Source: Methylopumilus sp003533095 (lineage in GTDB: Bacteria; Pseudomonadota; Gammaproteobacteria; Burkholderiales; Methylophilaceae). From it: a DNA stretch of 30,032 nt. The DNA is taken from NCBI GenBank assembly GCA_963977845.1, contig CAXBPZ010000009.1, forward strand, positions 1-30,032, read 5' to 3'. The stretch's first letter is position 1, and each line of letters begins with the position of its first letter. Below the pieces are notes generated by a model, which was given only the letters and a program-made list of their open reading frames with translations, was not told the DNA's origin and did not search any database. A program made the translations under genes and the position numbers. Of the stretch, positions 1 to 8,003 are shown in pieces.

Positions 1-84
1 TCTTCGATCAATCCGCCGAGTCACTCGGGGGTTGTCCGACATGCCGTGTCCGTGTGCTTTGTGAGCTGAATGGGAGGCGAGATT
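1..84. other. Foreign-looking left edge (probable chimeric junction)
   Basis: The first ~84 bases do not match what should precede the kup reading frame. They are about 59% G+C over the first 80 bases, against mid-30s in the rest of the window. In the kup frame they contain a TGA stop at 67-69. Recognisable Kup protein begins abruptly at the codons for Ile-Glu-Gly-Leu-Glu (from 82), where full-length homologues continue upstream with more membrane helices. I infer an assembly or cloning artefact at a contig end. A genuine recombination breakpoint is possible but less likely. Confidence 0.6.
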
Positions 85-1566
85 GAAGGTCTTGAAGTTG
101 TGGCGCCATCGTTAAGTTATCTTATTATTCCTATTACACTTATTGTGCTATTTGTTTTATTTTATGCACAAAGTAAAGGAACAAATGTTGTAGGTGCACT
201 GTTTGGTCCTATTATGTTCTCTTGGTTCTTAACGCTCGCATTGTTAGGTATTATGAATATTGCGCATGAGCCACATGTACTCACCGCTATCAACCCATTA
301 CATGCATTTCACTTCTTCCAATTGTCGCCTATGGTGGCATTTGTCGCCCTAGGTGCGGTCGTCCTGTCTGTAACAGGTGCTGAAGCACTTTATGCAGATA
401 TGGGGCATTTTGGTAGACACCCAATTAGACTTGCTTGGTTTATTTTCGTGCTTCCAGCGCTTACATTAAATTACTTTGGGCAAGGTGCTTTAATTATTAG
501 CAATCCTGAAAATATTAAAAATCCTTTTTATCTTATGGCGCCTGAATTACTTGTCATCCCTCTCATTATCCTCGCCACACTCGCTACAATTATTGCTTCG
601 CAAGCAGTCATTACCGGGGCTTTCTCGGTCTCAAGACAAGCACTTCAATTAGGCTTCTTGCCAAGAATGCATGTCGAACATACATCTGAAAATCAAGAAG
701 GGCAAATTTATCTTCCAAGAATTAATTGGCTCTTAATGATCGCAGTGATGGCTTTAGTCGTGACCTTTAAGAGCTCAGGCAATCTTGCAAGTGCCTATGG
801 TATTGCAGTCACAGGTGACATGGTGATATCGACACTTCTCGCAAGTTTTGTGTTCTACGAAGTATGGAAATGGAATTCAACTAAAACACTTATCTTTATG
901 GGAATCTTTTTAGTAATCGATCTTGCATTTTTTAGTGCAAATATTTTAAAAATACCTGATGGAGGTTGGTTCCCGATTTTAATTGGTACCGTTCTTTTTG
1001 TTCTGATGACCACTTGGAAAAAAGGTCGTGCGCTTCTTTATAAAATACTTAAAGGGGAAGCTATTGAAATCAATTCATTTATTTCATCTATAGGCGCTAA
1101 TCCACCACCTCGCGTAGAAGGAACAGCAATATTTCTAACTCCCAATCCGGATGGAGTTCCTCATGCCCTTCTTCACAACCTTAAACACAATAAAGTGATC
1201 CATGAGAAAGTTATTATTTTGACAGTGATGTTTATGGACTATCCTCATTCACTTACAAAAGATCTTGTCACTGTAGAAAAATTACCTTACGACTTTTATA
1301 AAGTTATTGTGAAATATGGATTCAAAGATGAACCTGACTTACCCAAAGATTTGGCACTATGCACAAAAAATGGTGTCAATATAGATCCAATGAACAGTTC
1401 TTATTTTATTGGCAAGGAAATTTTATTAGCTACGCCTAAAGAAAATATGAATTACTGGAGAAAGAAATTATTTATCGGTTTATTTAGAAGTGCGGAAACA
1501 ATTACCAATCAATTTAAATTACCTCCCAACCGCGTGGTTGAATTAGGAAGCCAAGTATTGTTTTAA
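82..1566 (+). CDS. kup: Low-affinity K+ uptake protein Kup, 5'-truncated
   Basis: Kup (KUP/HAK/KT family) imports potassium, probably by proton symport, across the inner membrane. About 495 residues are present and the family is about 620, so roughly the first 130 residues (the first helices and pore residues) are missing. What remains starts in the conserved EGLEVVAPSL segment. It runs through about eight hydrophobic helices, including SVSRQALQLGFLPR and SAYGIAVTGDM, and ends in the C-terminal cytosolic domain with GTAIFLTP and the terminal PPNRVVELGSQV motif. An ATG at 70 opens the frame, but it lies in the odd leading sequence and is not the native start. The next gene begins two bases after the TAA, suggesting cotranscription. 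Family assignment is secure; whether the truncation is biological or an assembly artefact is not settled. Confidence 0.93.
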   Translation: MEGLEVVAPSLSYLIIPITLIVLFVLFYAQSKGTNVVGALFGPIMFSWFLTLALLGIMNIAHEPHVLTAINPLHAFHFFQLSPMVAFVALGAVVLSVTGAEALYADMGHFGRHPIRLAWFIFVLPALTLNYFGQGALIISNPENIKNPFYLMAPELLVIPLIILATLATIIASQAVITGAFSVSRQALQLGFLPRMHVEHTSENQEGQIYLPRINWLLMIAVMALVVTFKSSGNLASAYGIAVTGDMVISTLLASFVFYEVWKWNSTKTLIFMGIFLVIDLAFFSANILKIPDGGWFPILIGTVLFVLMTTWKKGRALLYKILKGEAIEINSFISSIGANPPPRVEGTAIFLTPNPDGVPHALLHNLKHNKVIHEKVIILTVMFMDYPHSLTKDLVTVEKLPYDFYKVIVKYGFKDEPDLPKDLALCTKNGVNIDPMNSSYFIGKEILLATPKENMNYWRKKLFIGLFRSAETITNQFKLPPNRVVELGSQVLF

Positions 1567-1568
1567 GA

Positions 1569-2384
1569 ATGAAATATAGTGTTTTATTTTTTTTAGCATT
1601 TCTTATTACAGGCTGCGCTTCCACTACCCTAAAAAATCAGTCGGGCGTAGACAGAAAACAACTCTTGCTTATGCCTCAATCTATGGTTGTCAACATGGCG
1701 AATGATAGTTATCGAAGCGCTCTTCAAGAAGCTAGTAAAAAAAATAAGCTCAATGTTGATTCTTTTCAAGTAAATCGCGTTAAAAGAATTAGCAATAGAC
1801 TCATCACTAATGCTTCTTATTTTAAACCTGAAGCAAGTCAATGGTCCTGGGAAGTAAATGTTCAAGATAGTGATGAGGTCAATGCTTATTGCATGCCTGG
1901 GGGTAAAATCATGGTTTATTCAGGCCTGATTCGTAAACTCAATGCTACAGACGATGAGTTAGCAGCGGTTATAGGACACGAAATTTCTCATGCCCTTCGT
2001 GAACACGGTCGCGAAAGAATGTCGACAGCTGCTGTGCAACAATTAGGCTTAATCGGTTTTGCTGCTTATATTTCCAATTCAAGTAATCGAAATAGGGCTA
2101 ATGCAACGATGCAAGCTGCTTCATTAGGCACTACACTCTTTTTTGCGCTTCCTAATAGTCGTACCCAAGAAAGAGAAGCTGACGCTATTGGTCTCGAACT
2201 AGCTGCAAGATCAGGCTTTAATCCATTTGCAGCCGTATCTTTATGGGAAAAAATGAAGCAACAAGATACAAAAAAACCTCCTGAATTTTTAAGCACCCAT
2301 CCATCTGATGATAGTCGCATTAGAGAACTGACTGATCTTGCCTACAAATTAAAGCCTCTTTACGAATCAAATCGACCACGCTAA
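1569..2384 (+). CDS. M48 family metallopeptidase, lipoprotein
   Basis: A 271-residue zinc protease of family M48, of the short periplasmic, outer-membrane-anchored kind (LoiP/BepA/YcaL-like) that degrades misfolded envelope proteins. A lipoprotein signal is visible: a hydrophobic N terminus ends in the lipobox ITGC with the lipidated cysteine at residue 16. The +2 residue is alanine, so outer-membrane sorting is expected. The zinc site is HEISH at residues 137-141, and the third ligand lies in EREAD at 201-205. A Gly-rich CMPGGKIMVYSG segment (108-119) precedes the active site, as is typical. The TPR tail found in BepA is absent, so it is closer to LoiP-type proteins. It starts two bases after kup, although no functional link between the two is known. 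The subfamily is uncertain. Confidence 0.9.
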   Translation: MKYSVLFFLAFLITGCASTTLKNQSGVDRKQLLLMPQSMVVNMANDSYRSALQEASKKNKLNVDSFQVNRVKRISNRLITNASYFKPEASQWSWEVNVQDSDEVNAYCMPGGKIMVYSGLIRKLNATDDELAAVIGHEISHALREHGRERMSTAAVQQLGLIGFAAYISNSSNRNRANATMQAASLGTTLFFALPNSRTQEREADAIGLELAARSGFNPFAAVSLWEKMKQQDTKKPPEFLSTHPSDDSRIRELTDLAYKLKPLYESNRPR

Positions 2385-2405
2385 TTACATTAGACTTTAA
2401 TGTAA
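2385..2405 (+). repeat. 8-bp inverted repeat between M48 gene and dapD
   Basis: The arms TTACATTA (2385-2392) and TAATGTAA (2398-2405) are perfect complements around a 5-base loop. They begin directly after the M48 stop codon. The stem is A+T-rich and no U-tract follows, so it would be a poor terminator. TAAAAT at 2403-2408 resembles a -10 box for dapD, which would make the repeat operator-like. Function is not established. Confidence 0.4.
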
Positions 2406-2436
2406 AATACTGTTTTAACTAAAAAAATATACTTTC

Positions 2437-3264
2437 ATGGATCAATTAAAATCAATTATAGAAAATGCTTTTGAAATAAGAGCTGAAATCAATCCAAAAA
2501 ATGCGCCACAAGACATTAAAGTTGCTGTCGACGAGGTCCTTAATAATTTAAATAATGGCTCGCTTCGAGTTGCGACACGCATTAAAGATTCGCAAGAGTG
2601 GGAAACGCATCAATGGATTAAGAAAGCAGTATTACTTTCTTTTAGACTTTACGATAACGAAGTCATGAAAAGCGGTTACACCAATTACTTTGATAAAGTA
2701 AATTCAAAATTTACTAATTTCACTGACGAAGATTTTAAAGCGGGTGGCTATCGTGTTGTACCAAATGCTATTGCAAGACGTGGATCATTTATTGGTAAAA
2801 ATGTTGTGCTCATGCCTTCTTATGTAAATATCGGCGCATATGTCGACGAAGGGACCATGGTTGACACATGGGCCACCGTGGGTTCTTGTGCGCAAATTGG
2901 TAAAAATGTTCATCTCTCAGGCGGTGTAGGTATTGGTGGCGTTTTAGAACCTATTCAAGCAGGCCCAACCATTATTGGTGATAATTGCTTTATTGGCGCT
3001 CGCTCAGAAGTTGTTGAGGGTGTTGTTGTTGAAGATAATTCAGTGATCTCTATGGGCGTATATATTGGTCAATCAACTAAAATTTATGACCGCGAAACAG
3101 GCGAAATAACATATGGGCGCATTCCCAAAGGCTCTGTTGTGGTCTCAGGAAATCTACCTTCAAAAGATGGCTCATACAGTCTTTACTGTGCAGTGATTGT
3201 TAAAAAGGTAGATGAAAAAACACTCGGTAAAGTAGGTATTAACGAGTTACTTAGAGGTATCTAG
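2437..3264 (+). CDS. dapD: Tetrahydrodipicolinate N-succinyltransferase DapD
   Basis: DapD transfers succinyl from succinyl-CoA to tetrahydrodipicolinate, the committing step of the succinylase branch of DAP/lysine synthesis. It works as a cytosolic trimer. At 275 residues it is the same length as the E. coli protein (274). An N-terminal helical domain (about 1-100) precedes a left-handed beta-helix of hexapeptide repeats (about 105-235), visible as IGKNVVLMPSYVNIGAYVDEG and IGDNCFIGARSEVVEG-type runs, then the C-terminal strand region. The downstream dapE catalyses a later step of the same pathway, with yffB between them. A short intergenic region with an inverted repeat separates dapD from the M48 gene, so it probably has its own promoter. 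Confidence 0.97.
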   Translation: MDQLKSIIENAFEIRAEINPKNAPQDIKVAVDEVLNNLNNGSLRVATRIKDSQEWETHQWIKKAVLLSFRLYDNEVMKSGYTNYFDKVNSKFTNFTDEDFKAGGYRVVPNAIARRGSFIGKNVVLMPSYVNIGAYVDEGTMVDTWATVGSCAQIGKNVHLSGGVGIGGVLEPIQAGPTIIGDNCFIGARSEVVEGVVVEDNSVISMGVYIGQSTKIYDRETGEITYGRIPKGSVVVSGNLPSKDGSYSLYCAVIVKKVDEKTLGKVGINELLRGI

Positions 3265-3267
3265 AAA

Positions 3268-3630
3268 ATGATGGTGTACGGCATTAAAAATTGCAGTACA
3301 GTCAAAAAAGCATTAACTTGGCTTGATAATCATAAAATTAAATATGAATTTTATGATCTCAAAAAAGAAGTATTAGATGCTGCTACTTTAAATGCATGGT
3401 TTAAAAAGTTACCAGGCCATTTAACTTGGGATATGCTGATTAATAAATCTGGCATGACATGGAGAAATCTTACAGACCGAGAGAAGAAACTCGGAGAGAA
3501 GCCAGAAACTGCCATTCAATTAATCATAGAAAAACCAACCGTAATAAAAAGGCCTTTGGTGGCGATTGACAAAAAAATAGTATCACTTGGATTTGATGAA
3601 ACCTCATTTAAACAATTATTTAAAAAATAA
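3268..3630 (+). CDS. yffB: ArsC/Spx-family protein, YffB-like
   Basis: A 120-residue thioredoxin-fold protein of the ArsC/Spx superfamily. It opens with YGIKNCSTVKKA, where Cys9 is the single conserved cysteine; there is no second Cys three residues later, as is usual for this subfamily. A conserved ArsC-type block GMTWRNLTDREK lies mid-protein, and IIEKPTVIKRPLVAIDKK near the end carries the family's Pro-Thr-Xaa-Xaa-Lys-Arg-Pro motif. The role is not well established; glutathione-dependent thiol reduction has been suggested for homologues. It sits between dapD and dapE, and E. coli also places yffB directly upstream of dapE, so the linkage is conserved. The start could be either of the two adjacent ATGs. 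Family is sure, function is not. Confidence 0.88.
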   Translation: MMVYGIKNCSTVKKALTWLDNHKIKYEFYDLKKEVLDAATLNAWFKKLPGHLTWDMLINKSGMTWRNLTDREKKLGEKPETAIQLIIEKPTVIKRPLVAIDKKIVSLGFDETSFKQLFKK

Positions 3631-3632
3631 AA

Positions 3633-4760
3633 ATGACTAGAACACTAGAGCTTGCTAAAAATTTAATTGCTAGAAAATCCAACACGCCTGACGACGCTGG
3701 CTGCCAAGATTTACTTATTAGCCTCTTAGAGCCTTTAGGTTTCAAATGCGAAAAAATTAAAGTAGGTGATGTGGATAACTTATACGCGCGAAGAGGTAAC
3801 GAAGCACCCTTCTTCGTTTTTGCAGGTCATACAGATGTTGTGCCAAGTGGTCCAGTTGATCAGTGGATATCACCACCTTTCGAACCTACCATCAAAAATG
3901 ACAAACTTTATGGTCGAGGCGCTGCGGATATGAAAACATCTATTGCAGCTTTTATTGTTTCTATTGAAGAATTTTTAAAAGAAACTAAAGATTTCAAAGG
4001 CTCGATTGGATTAATCATTACCTCCGATGAAGAAGGTGTTGCAGTCGATGGCACTGTGAAAGTTGTTGAGCTCCTTAAAGAAAGAAATGAAAAAATTGAT
4101 TTCTGTGTAGTTGGTGAGCCAACCTCACATGTGAAATTTGGAGACATGATTAAGAATGGCCGAAGAGGATCACTTTCAGCAAAACTTACCGTAAAAGGTA
4201 TTCAAGGTCATATTGCTTACCCTCATTTAGTTAAAAACCCAATTCATATGGTTGCACCTGCAATTACAGATTTAGTTAATATGACTTGGGATGAAGGTAA
4301 TGAATATTTCCCAAAGACCTCATGGCAAATTTCAAATATTAAAGGTGGCACAGGTGCAACGAATGTTGTTCCTGGTGAAGTCGATATTCTTTTTAATTTT
4401 AGATACTCAACAGCTAGTACTGCTGAAAATTTAAAAGAAAGAGCACATGCTATTTTAGATAAACATAAACTCGATTATGTAATTGATTGGGAATATTCAG
4501 GCAATCCTTATTTAACAAAGAAAGGAAAGCTTGTAGAAATTTTATCGGAAGCTATTAATGAAACTTTAGGTATCACGCCTGAGTTATCCACAACAGGCGG
4601 CACTTCCGATGGTCGTTTTATTGCCAATATTAGTGATCAGGTCGTTGAATTTGGTCCGCTAAATGCCACGATACATAAAATTAATGAATGTATTGATGTT
4701 AAAGATATCGAGCCGCTCAAAGATATCTACAAACTAACTCTTCATAAGATACTCGCTTGA
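3633..4760 (+). CDS. dapE: Succinyl-diaminopimelate desuccinylase DapE
   Basis: A di-zinc M20 hydrolase that removes succinate from N-succinyl-LL-2,6-diaminopimelate to give LL-DAP, the precursor of lysine and of peptidoglycan cross-links. It has 375 residues, the usual length. Metal and catalytic residues are in place: H66 and D68 in FAGHTDVVPSGP, D99 in GRGAADMK, E133/E134 in SDEEG, E162 in VVGEPT and H348 near the C terminus. A dimerisation domain (about 180-290) contains the GRRGSLSAKLTVKGIQGH segment. It starts two bases after the yffB stop, and its TGA is overlapped by the prmB start, so translation is probably coupled. Confidence 0.97.
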   Translation: MTRTLELAKNLIARKSNTPDDAGCQDLLISLLEPLGFKCEKIKVGDVDNLYARRGNEAPFFVFAGHTDVVPSGPVDQWISPPFEPTIKNDKLYGRGAADMKTSIAAFIVSIEEFLKETKDFKGSIGLIITSDEEGVAVDGTVKVVELLKERNEKIDFCVVGEPTSHVKFGDMIKNGRRGSLSAKLTVKGIQGHIAYPHLVKNPIHMVAPAITDLVNMTWDEGNEYFPKTSWQISNIKGGTGATNVVPGEVDILFNFRYSTASTAENLKERAHAILDKHKLDYVIDWEYSGNPYLTKKGKLVEILSEAINETLGITPELSTTGGTSDGRFIANISDQVVEFGPLNATIHKINECIDVKDIEPLKDIYKLTLHKILA

Positions 4761-5656
4761 GCCAAACACAAATACTTAATGAACTGTCATCGATTCGTGA
4801 CTGGCTAAGATATGCCGTCAGTCGATTTGAAGACTCTGATGTTTTTTTTGGTCATGGCACTTCTAATGCATATGACGAAGCTGTCTGGATTATTTTTGGT
4901 TTTCTTCGCTTACCTCACGACACAATAGAAAATTTTTTAGATGCTCACTTAACGAGCAAAGAAAAAAAAGATTTATTATTTTTAATTGAAAAAAGAATTA
5001 AAGATAGAATCCCAACTGCTTATCTTCTTAATGAAGCTTGGTTAAGAGATTATAAATTTTATGTAGATGAACGCGTTATCATTCCAAGATCTTTAATAGC
5101 TGAATCATTAAGTGAAAATCTGTACCCGTGGGTCAATGATCCTGAAGAAATATATAGCGCTCTAGATTTATGCACGGGTAGCGGTTGCCTGGGCATCATG
5201 ATGGCTCACAGTTTTCAGAATGCTACGATTGATCTTGTCGATTTATCAGAAAAAGCACTACAAGTAGCTGAAATCAATGTTAATCATTATGGATTGCATG
5301 ATCGCATTGAGTTAATTCAATCTGATTTATTTAATGCATTAAATGAAAAAAAATACGATCTTATTATTTCGAATCCCCCTTATGTAAATCAAACTTCGGT
5401 TGATAGCTTCCCTTTAGAATTTTTAAAAGAGCCTAGCATGGCTTTGGGAAGTGGGGAGGATGGTTTAGACCACACAATTAGGATTATTCAGGAAGCAAAA
5501 CGTTATCTTAATGATGGGGGTATGTTGATTGTTGAGATTGGTCACAACAAAGATGTCTTGTTGAAAAAATTTCCAGAGATTCAATTTCAATGGCTCGATG
5601 TTTCTTTAGGAAATGACTTTGTGTTTATGCTAGAAAAATCTCAATTGCCTGATTAA
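4757..5656 (+). CDS. prmB: Ribosomal protein uL3 glutamine N5-methyltransferase PrmB
   Basis: PrmB methylates a glutamine of ribosomal protein uL3 using S-adenosylmethionine and affects 50S assembly. It has 299 residues. An N-terminal helical substrate domain (about 1-100) is followed by a Rossmann methyltransferase domain with LDLCTGSGCLGI (137-147) and the catalytic NPPY at 206-209. The long N domain and ISNPPYVNQ context favour PrmB over the release-factor enzyme PrmC. The start is a TTG that shares its last two bases with the dapE TGA (TTGA overlap); no closer ATG restores the conserved N-terminal domain. At the 3' end it meets rluB tail to tail with a 4-base overlap. Confidence 0.93.
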   Translation: MSQTQILNELSSIRDWLRYAVSRFEDSDVFFGHGTSNAYDEAVWIIFGFLRLPHDTIENFLDAHLTSKEKKDLLFLIEKRIKDRIPTAYLLNEAWLRDYKFYVDERVIIPRSLIAESLSENLYPWVNDPEEIYSALDLCTGSGCLGIMMAHSFQNATIDLVDLSEKALQVAEINVNHYGLHDRIELIQSDLFNALNEKKYDLIISNPPYVNQTSVDSFPLEFLKEPSMALGSGEDGLDHTIRIIQEAKRYLNDGGMLIVEIGHNKDVLLKKFPEIQFQWLDVSLGNDFVFMLEKSQLPD

Positions 5657-6627
5657 ATTTTTTTAATATCAGAAGCACTTCGAATTCTTCTCTTAACTGG
5701 TTTTCTTTTAATTTTTTTAATTTTCTTATCTAGCATGGTCTTACGATCAAGTTTCACTTTTGGTGCATAAGGTGATGGATGTGCATGTTTTTTTCGTGCT
5801 TTAACTTTATTGAGGCTTTCATTGCGACTCACCATTGAAAAAGGCATATCCAGCCACTTTAAAATCTTCTCAACTTCTTTCACTTCAAGCTCTAACATCA
5901 TGCCTCTTTTAACACGAGATGGAAGTGAAACAGGTCCAAATCTGGTTCGAATAAGACGGCTCACTGGCAAATTAAAATATTCAAACAAACGTCTGACTTC
6001 TCGATTTCTGCCTTCCATCAGTATGACCTGATACCAGCGATTAGCTCCCTCACCACCTTGATAACGAATTTCATCAAATTTTGCAAAACCATCTTCTAAC
6101 TTAACGCCTGATTTTAATTTTGACATTTGTTCTTCGGTTAATTCACCAAAGATACGAACAGCATATTCACGTTCAATTTCAAATTTAGGGTGCATGAGAC
6201 GATTAGCGAGATCCCCCGAAGTGGTAAACATAAGAAGCCCTGAGGTATTTATATCGAGACGTCCTATCGAAATCCATTTTTCATTTTTAATTCTAGGTAA
6301 CTTTGAAAATACTGTAGTTCTTTTTTGCGGATCACTTACCGAAACAATTTCGCCTTCAGGCTTATGATAAATAAGAATTTTAGGAAATTTTAAATCAAAG
6401 AAAAGATGGGCCGTTTTTCCATCAATCTTAATGATGTCATGCTCATGAATCAATTGACCTAAAGTTGCTGGACTGTCATTGACATACACACGACCCGCTT
6501 CAATATATTTTTCCATTTCTCGCCTAGATCCAATACCAGATTGAGCGAGAAGTTTATGTAAGCGCTGTGTTTTCGATGCACTTGCTGCCTTGGTATTTTT
6601 GCTTAAATCTTGATCTTGTGAACGCAT
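5653..6627 (-). CDS. rluB: 23S rRNA pseudouridine synthase RluB
   Basis: RluB converts U2605 (E. coli numbering) of 23S rRNA to pseudouridine. It has 324 residues. An S4 RNA-binding domain occupies about 21-70 (KLLAQSGIGSRREMEKYI). The RsuA/RluB catalytic domain follows, with nucleophile Asp125 in GRLDINTSGLL, and NREVRRLFEY later. The last ~50 residues are a Lys/Arg-rich, probably disordered tail, common in RluB and likely to bind rRNA. The gene is the last of the minus-strand M50-trpS-scpA-scpB-rluB cluster. The scpB-rluB-type linkage occurs in many bacteria, often with these genes adjacent. The related enzymes RluE and RluF are alternatives, but context supports RluB. Confidence 0.93.
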   Translation of the reverse strand: MRSQDQDLSKNTKAASASKTQRLHKLLAQSGIGSRREMEKYIEAGRVYVNDSPATLGQLIHEHDIIKIDGKTAHLFFDLKFPKILIYHKPEGEIVSVSDPQKRTTVFSKLPRIKNEKWISIGRLDINTSGLLMFTTSGDLANRLMHPKFEIEREYAVRIFGELTEEQMSKLKSGVKLEDGFAKFDEIRYQGGEGANRWYQVILMEGRNREVRRLFEYFNLPVSRLIRTRFGPVSLPSRVKRGMMLELEVKEVEKILKWLDMPFSMVSRNESLNKVKARKKHAHPSPYAPKVKLDRKTMLDKKIKKIKRKPVKRRIRSASDIKKI

Positions 6628-6656
6628 AAAGTAATTAAGTCATCCATGACTTAACG

Positions 6657-7208
6657 TTAGACATTCAAAGGAATTTCATTCTGGAGAAAACTTTCAATAT
6701 CAGGAAGCTCGGACAAAGATCTTAAATTAAAGTCGTTGAGAAAATGTTTTGTTGTCGCATATAAAGAGGGTCTTCCAGGCACATCTTTTTGACCAATTAC
6801 ATCAATCCAATCTCTTTCTTGAAGCTGTCTAATGGCATTGGGGTTGAGAGCAACACCTCTAATTTCTTCAATCTCGCCACGTGTAACCGGCTGCCTATAC
6901 GCCACAATTGCCAATACTTCCATTACCGCACGACTATATTTAGCTACTTTTTCAGGGCTTAATCTCATAAGGTAACTTGCATATTCTTCTTTCGCTTTAA
7001 AACGATAGCCTGAAGCCACGAGCACTAGCTCCATAGTACGATCTTGCCATTCTGTTTTAAGCTCATCTAGCAACATTCTTAATGTTGAACGTTCAATTTT
7101 TTCAGAAAATAATTTTTGTAAATCATCTAAAGATAAGGGATTGGCACTTGTTAGCAGTGCTACCTCTAATATTTGTTTAATTTTTGATATGTTATTTAAA
7201 TCGGTCAT
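6657..7208 (-). CDS. scpB: Segregation and condensation protein ScpB
   Basis: ScpB is the winged-helix (kite) subunit of the SMC-ScpAB condensin that organises and segregates the chromosome. The protein has 183 residues and two winged-helix domains. The second holds the conserved MEVLAIVAYRQPVTRGEIEEIRGV block (about 91-114), followed by RDWIDVIGQKDVPGRP and YATTKHFL. It starts three bases after the scpA stop, its obligate partner. The SMC subunit itself is not in the window. Confidence 0.96.
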   Translation of the reverse strand: MTDLNNISKIKQILEVALLTSANPLSLDDLQKLFSEKIERSTLRMLLDELKTEWQDRTMELVLVASGYRFKAKEEYASYLMRLSPEKVAKYSRAVMEVLAIVAYRQPVTRGEIEEIRGVALNPNAIRQLQERDWIDVIGQKDVPGRPSLYATTKHFLNDFNLRSLSELPDIESFLQNEIPLNV

Positions 7209-7211
7209 GTC

Positions 7212-8003
7212 TTAATTGATTTGTAATTTAATGTAGATAGGGGAAAAACTCTCTTGCTGAGTAATTTTAATAAGTCGCTCTCTTGCTAATTCTAATATAG
7301 CTAAGAAACATACAACCAATTTCTGAATTCTATCTTTAGTCACATCAAAGAGTGATGAAAACTCAATAAATTCTTCTTCTTGAAGTTTTCTTAAAATCAT
7401 AGTCATATGCTCTCTCACAGAGAGCTCACTTCGAGCCACTTTATGTGCTTCAAAATGTTTTGCGCGATTTAAAATATTTTTCCATGCTGCAAATATTTCA
7501 TCAATCGACACATCAGGATAAGTAATCTTTGTAATTTTTTCAAAGTAAGCATTAGCTACAAAAAGATCAACGCCCACTTGTGGCATTTGTGTCAGTTTTT
7601 CAGAGGCTATTTTAATGAGTTCATATTCCATGAGTCTTCGCACAAGTTCAGCGCGAGGATCTTGCTCTGTATCTACTTCAGCAGTTTTCTTGGGTAACAG
7701 CATTCTTGATTTAATTTCAATCAAGACAGCCGACATAAGTAAATAATCTGCAGCTAATTCAAGTTTAATTTCTTTCATTTTCTCAACATAATCCATGTAC
7801 TGAGTGGTTAAATCAGCCATAGGAATATCGAGAATATCTAAGTTATGTTTTCTAATGAGGTATAAAAGAAGATCGAGTGGCCCTTCAAAAGCTTCTAAGT
7901 AAATTTCAAGCGCATCGGGAGGAATGTAAAGATCCTGAGGTAATACCTCAATATTCTCTCCATGAATTTTTCCAATTGTCGCTGTTTGTGCTTCTTGATT
8001 CAT
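7212..8003 (-). CDS. scpA: Segregation and condensation protein ScpA
   Basis: ScpA is the kleisin subunit that bridges the SMC heads and binds ScpB. It has 263 residues. The N-terminal kleisin signature FEGPLDLLLYLIRKHNLDI is at about 40-58. It is followed by the ADLTTQYMDYV helix that contacts the SMC neck, a charged middle region and a C-terminal winged helix (about 200-263). The ATG overlaps the trpS stop by one base (TAATG), so translation is probably coupled. Clustering of trpS, scpA and scpB is common in beta- and gammaproteobacteria. Confidence 0.96.
   Translation of the reverse strand: MNQEAQTATIGKIHGENIEVLPQDLYIPPDALEIYLEAFEGPLDLLLYLIRKHNLDILDIPMADLTTQYMDYVEKMKEIKLELAADYLLMSAVLIEIKSRMLLPKKTAEVDTEQDPRAELVRRLMEYELIKIASEKLTQMPQVGVDLFVANAYFEKITKITYPDVSIDEIFAAWKNILNRAKHFEAHKVARSELSVREHMTMILRKLQEEEFIEFSSLFDVTKDRIQKLVVCFLAILELARERLIKITQQESFSPIYIKLQIN

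Noticed and set aside
2066..2320. Minus-strand open frame opposite the M48 gene
   Set aside because: It is a shadow of the protease frame with no family resemblance or ribosome binding site.
3268..3630. YffB-like protein as an arsenate reductase
   Set aside because: The single-cysteine NCSTVKKA motif, the neighbourhood of dapE and the absence of other ars genes point to the YffB subgroup.
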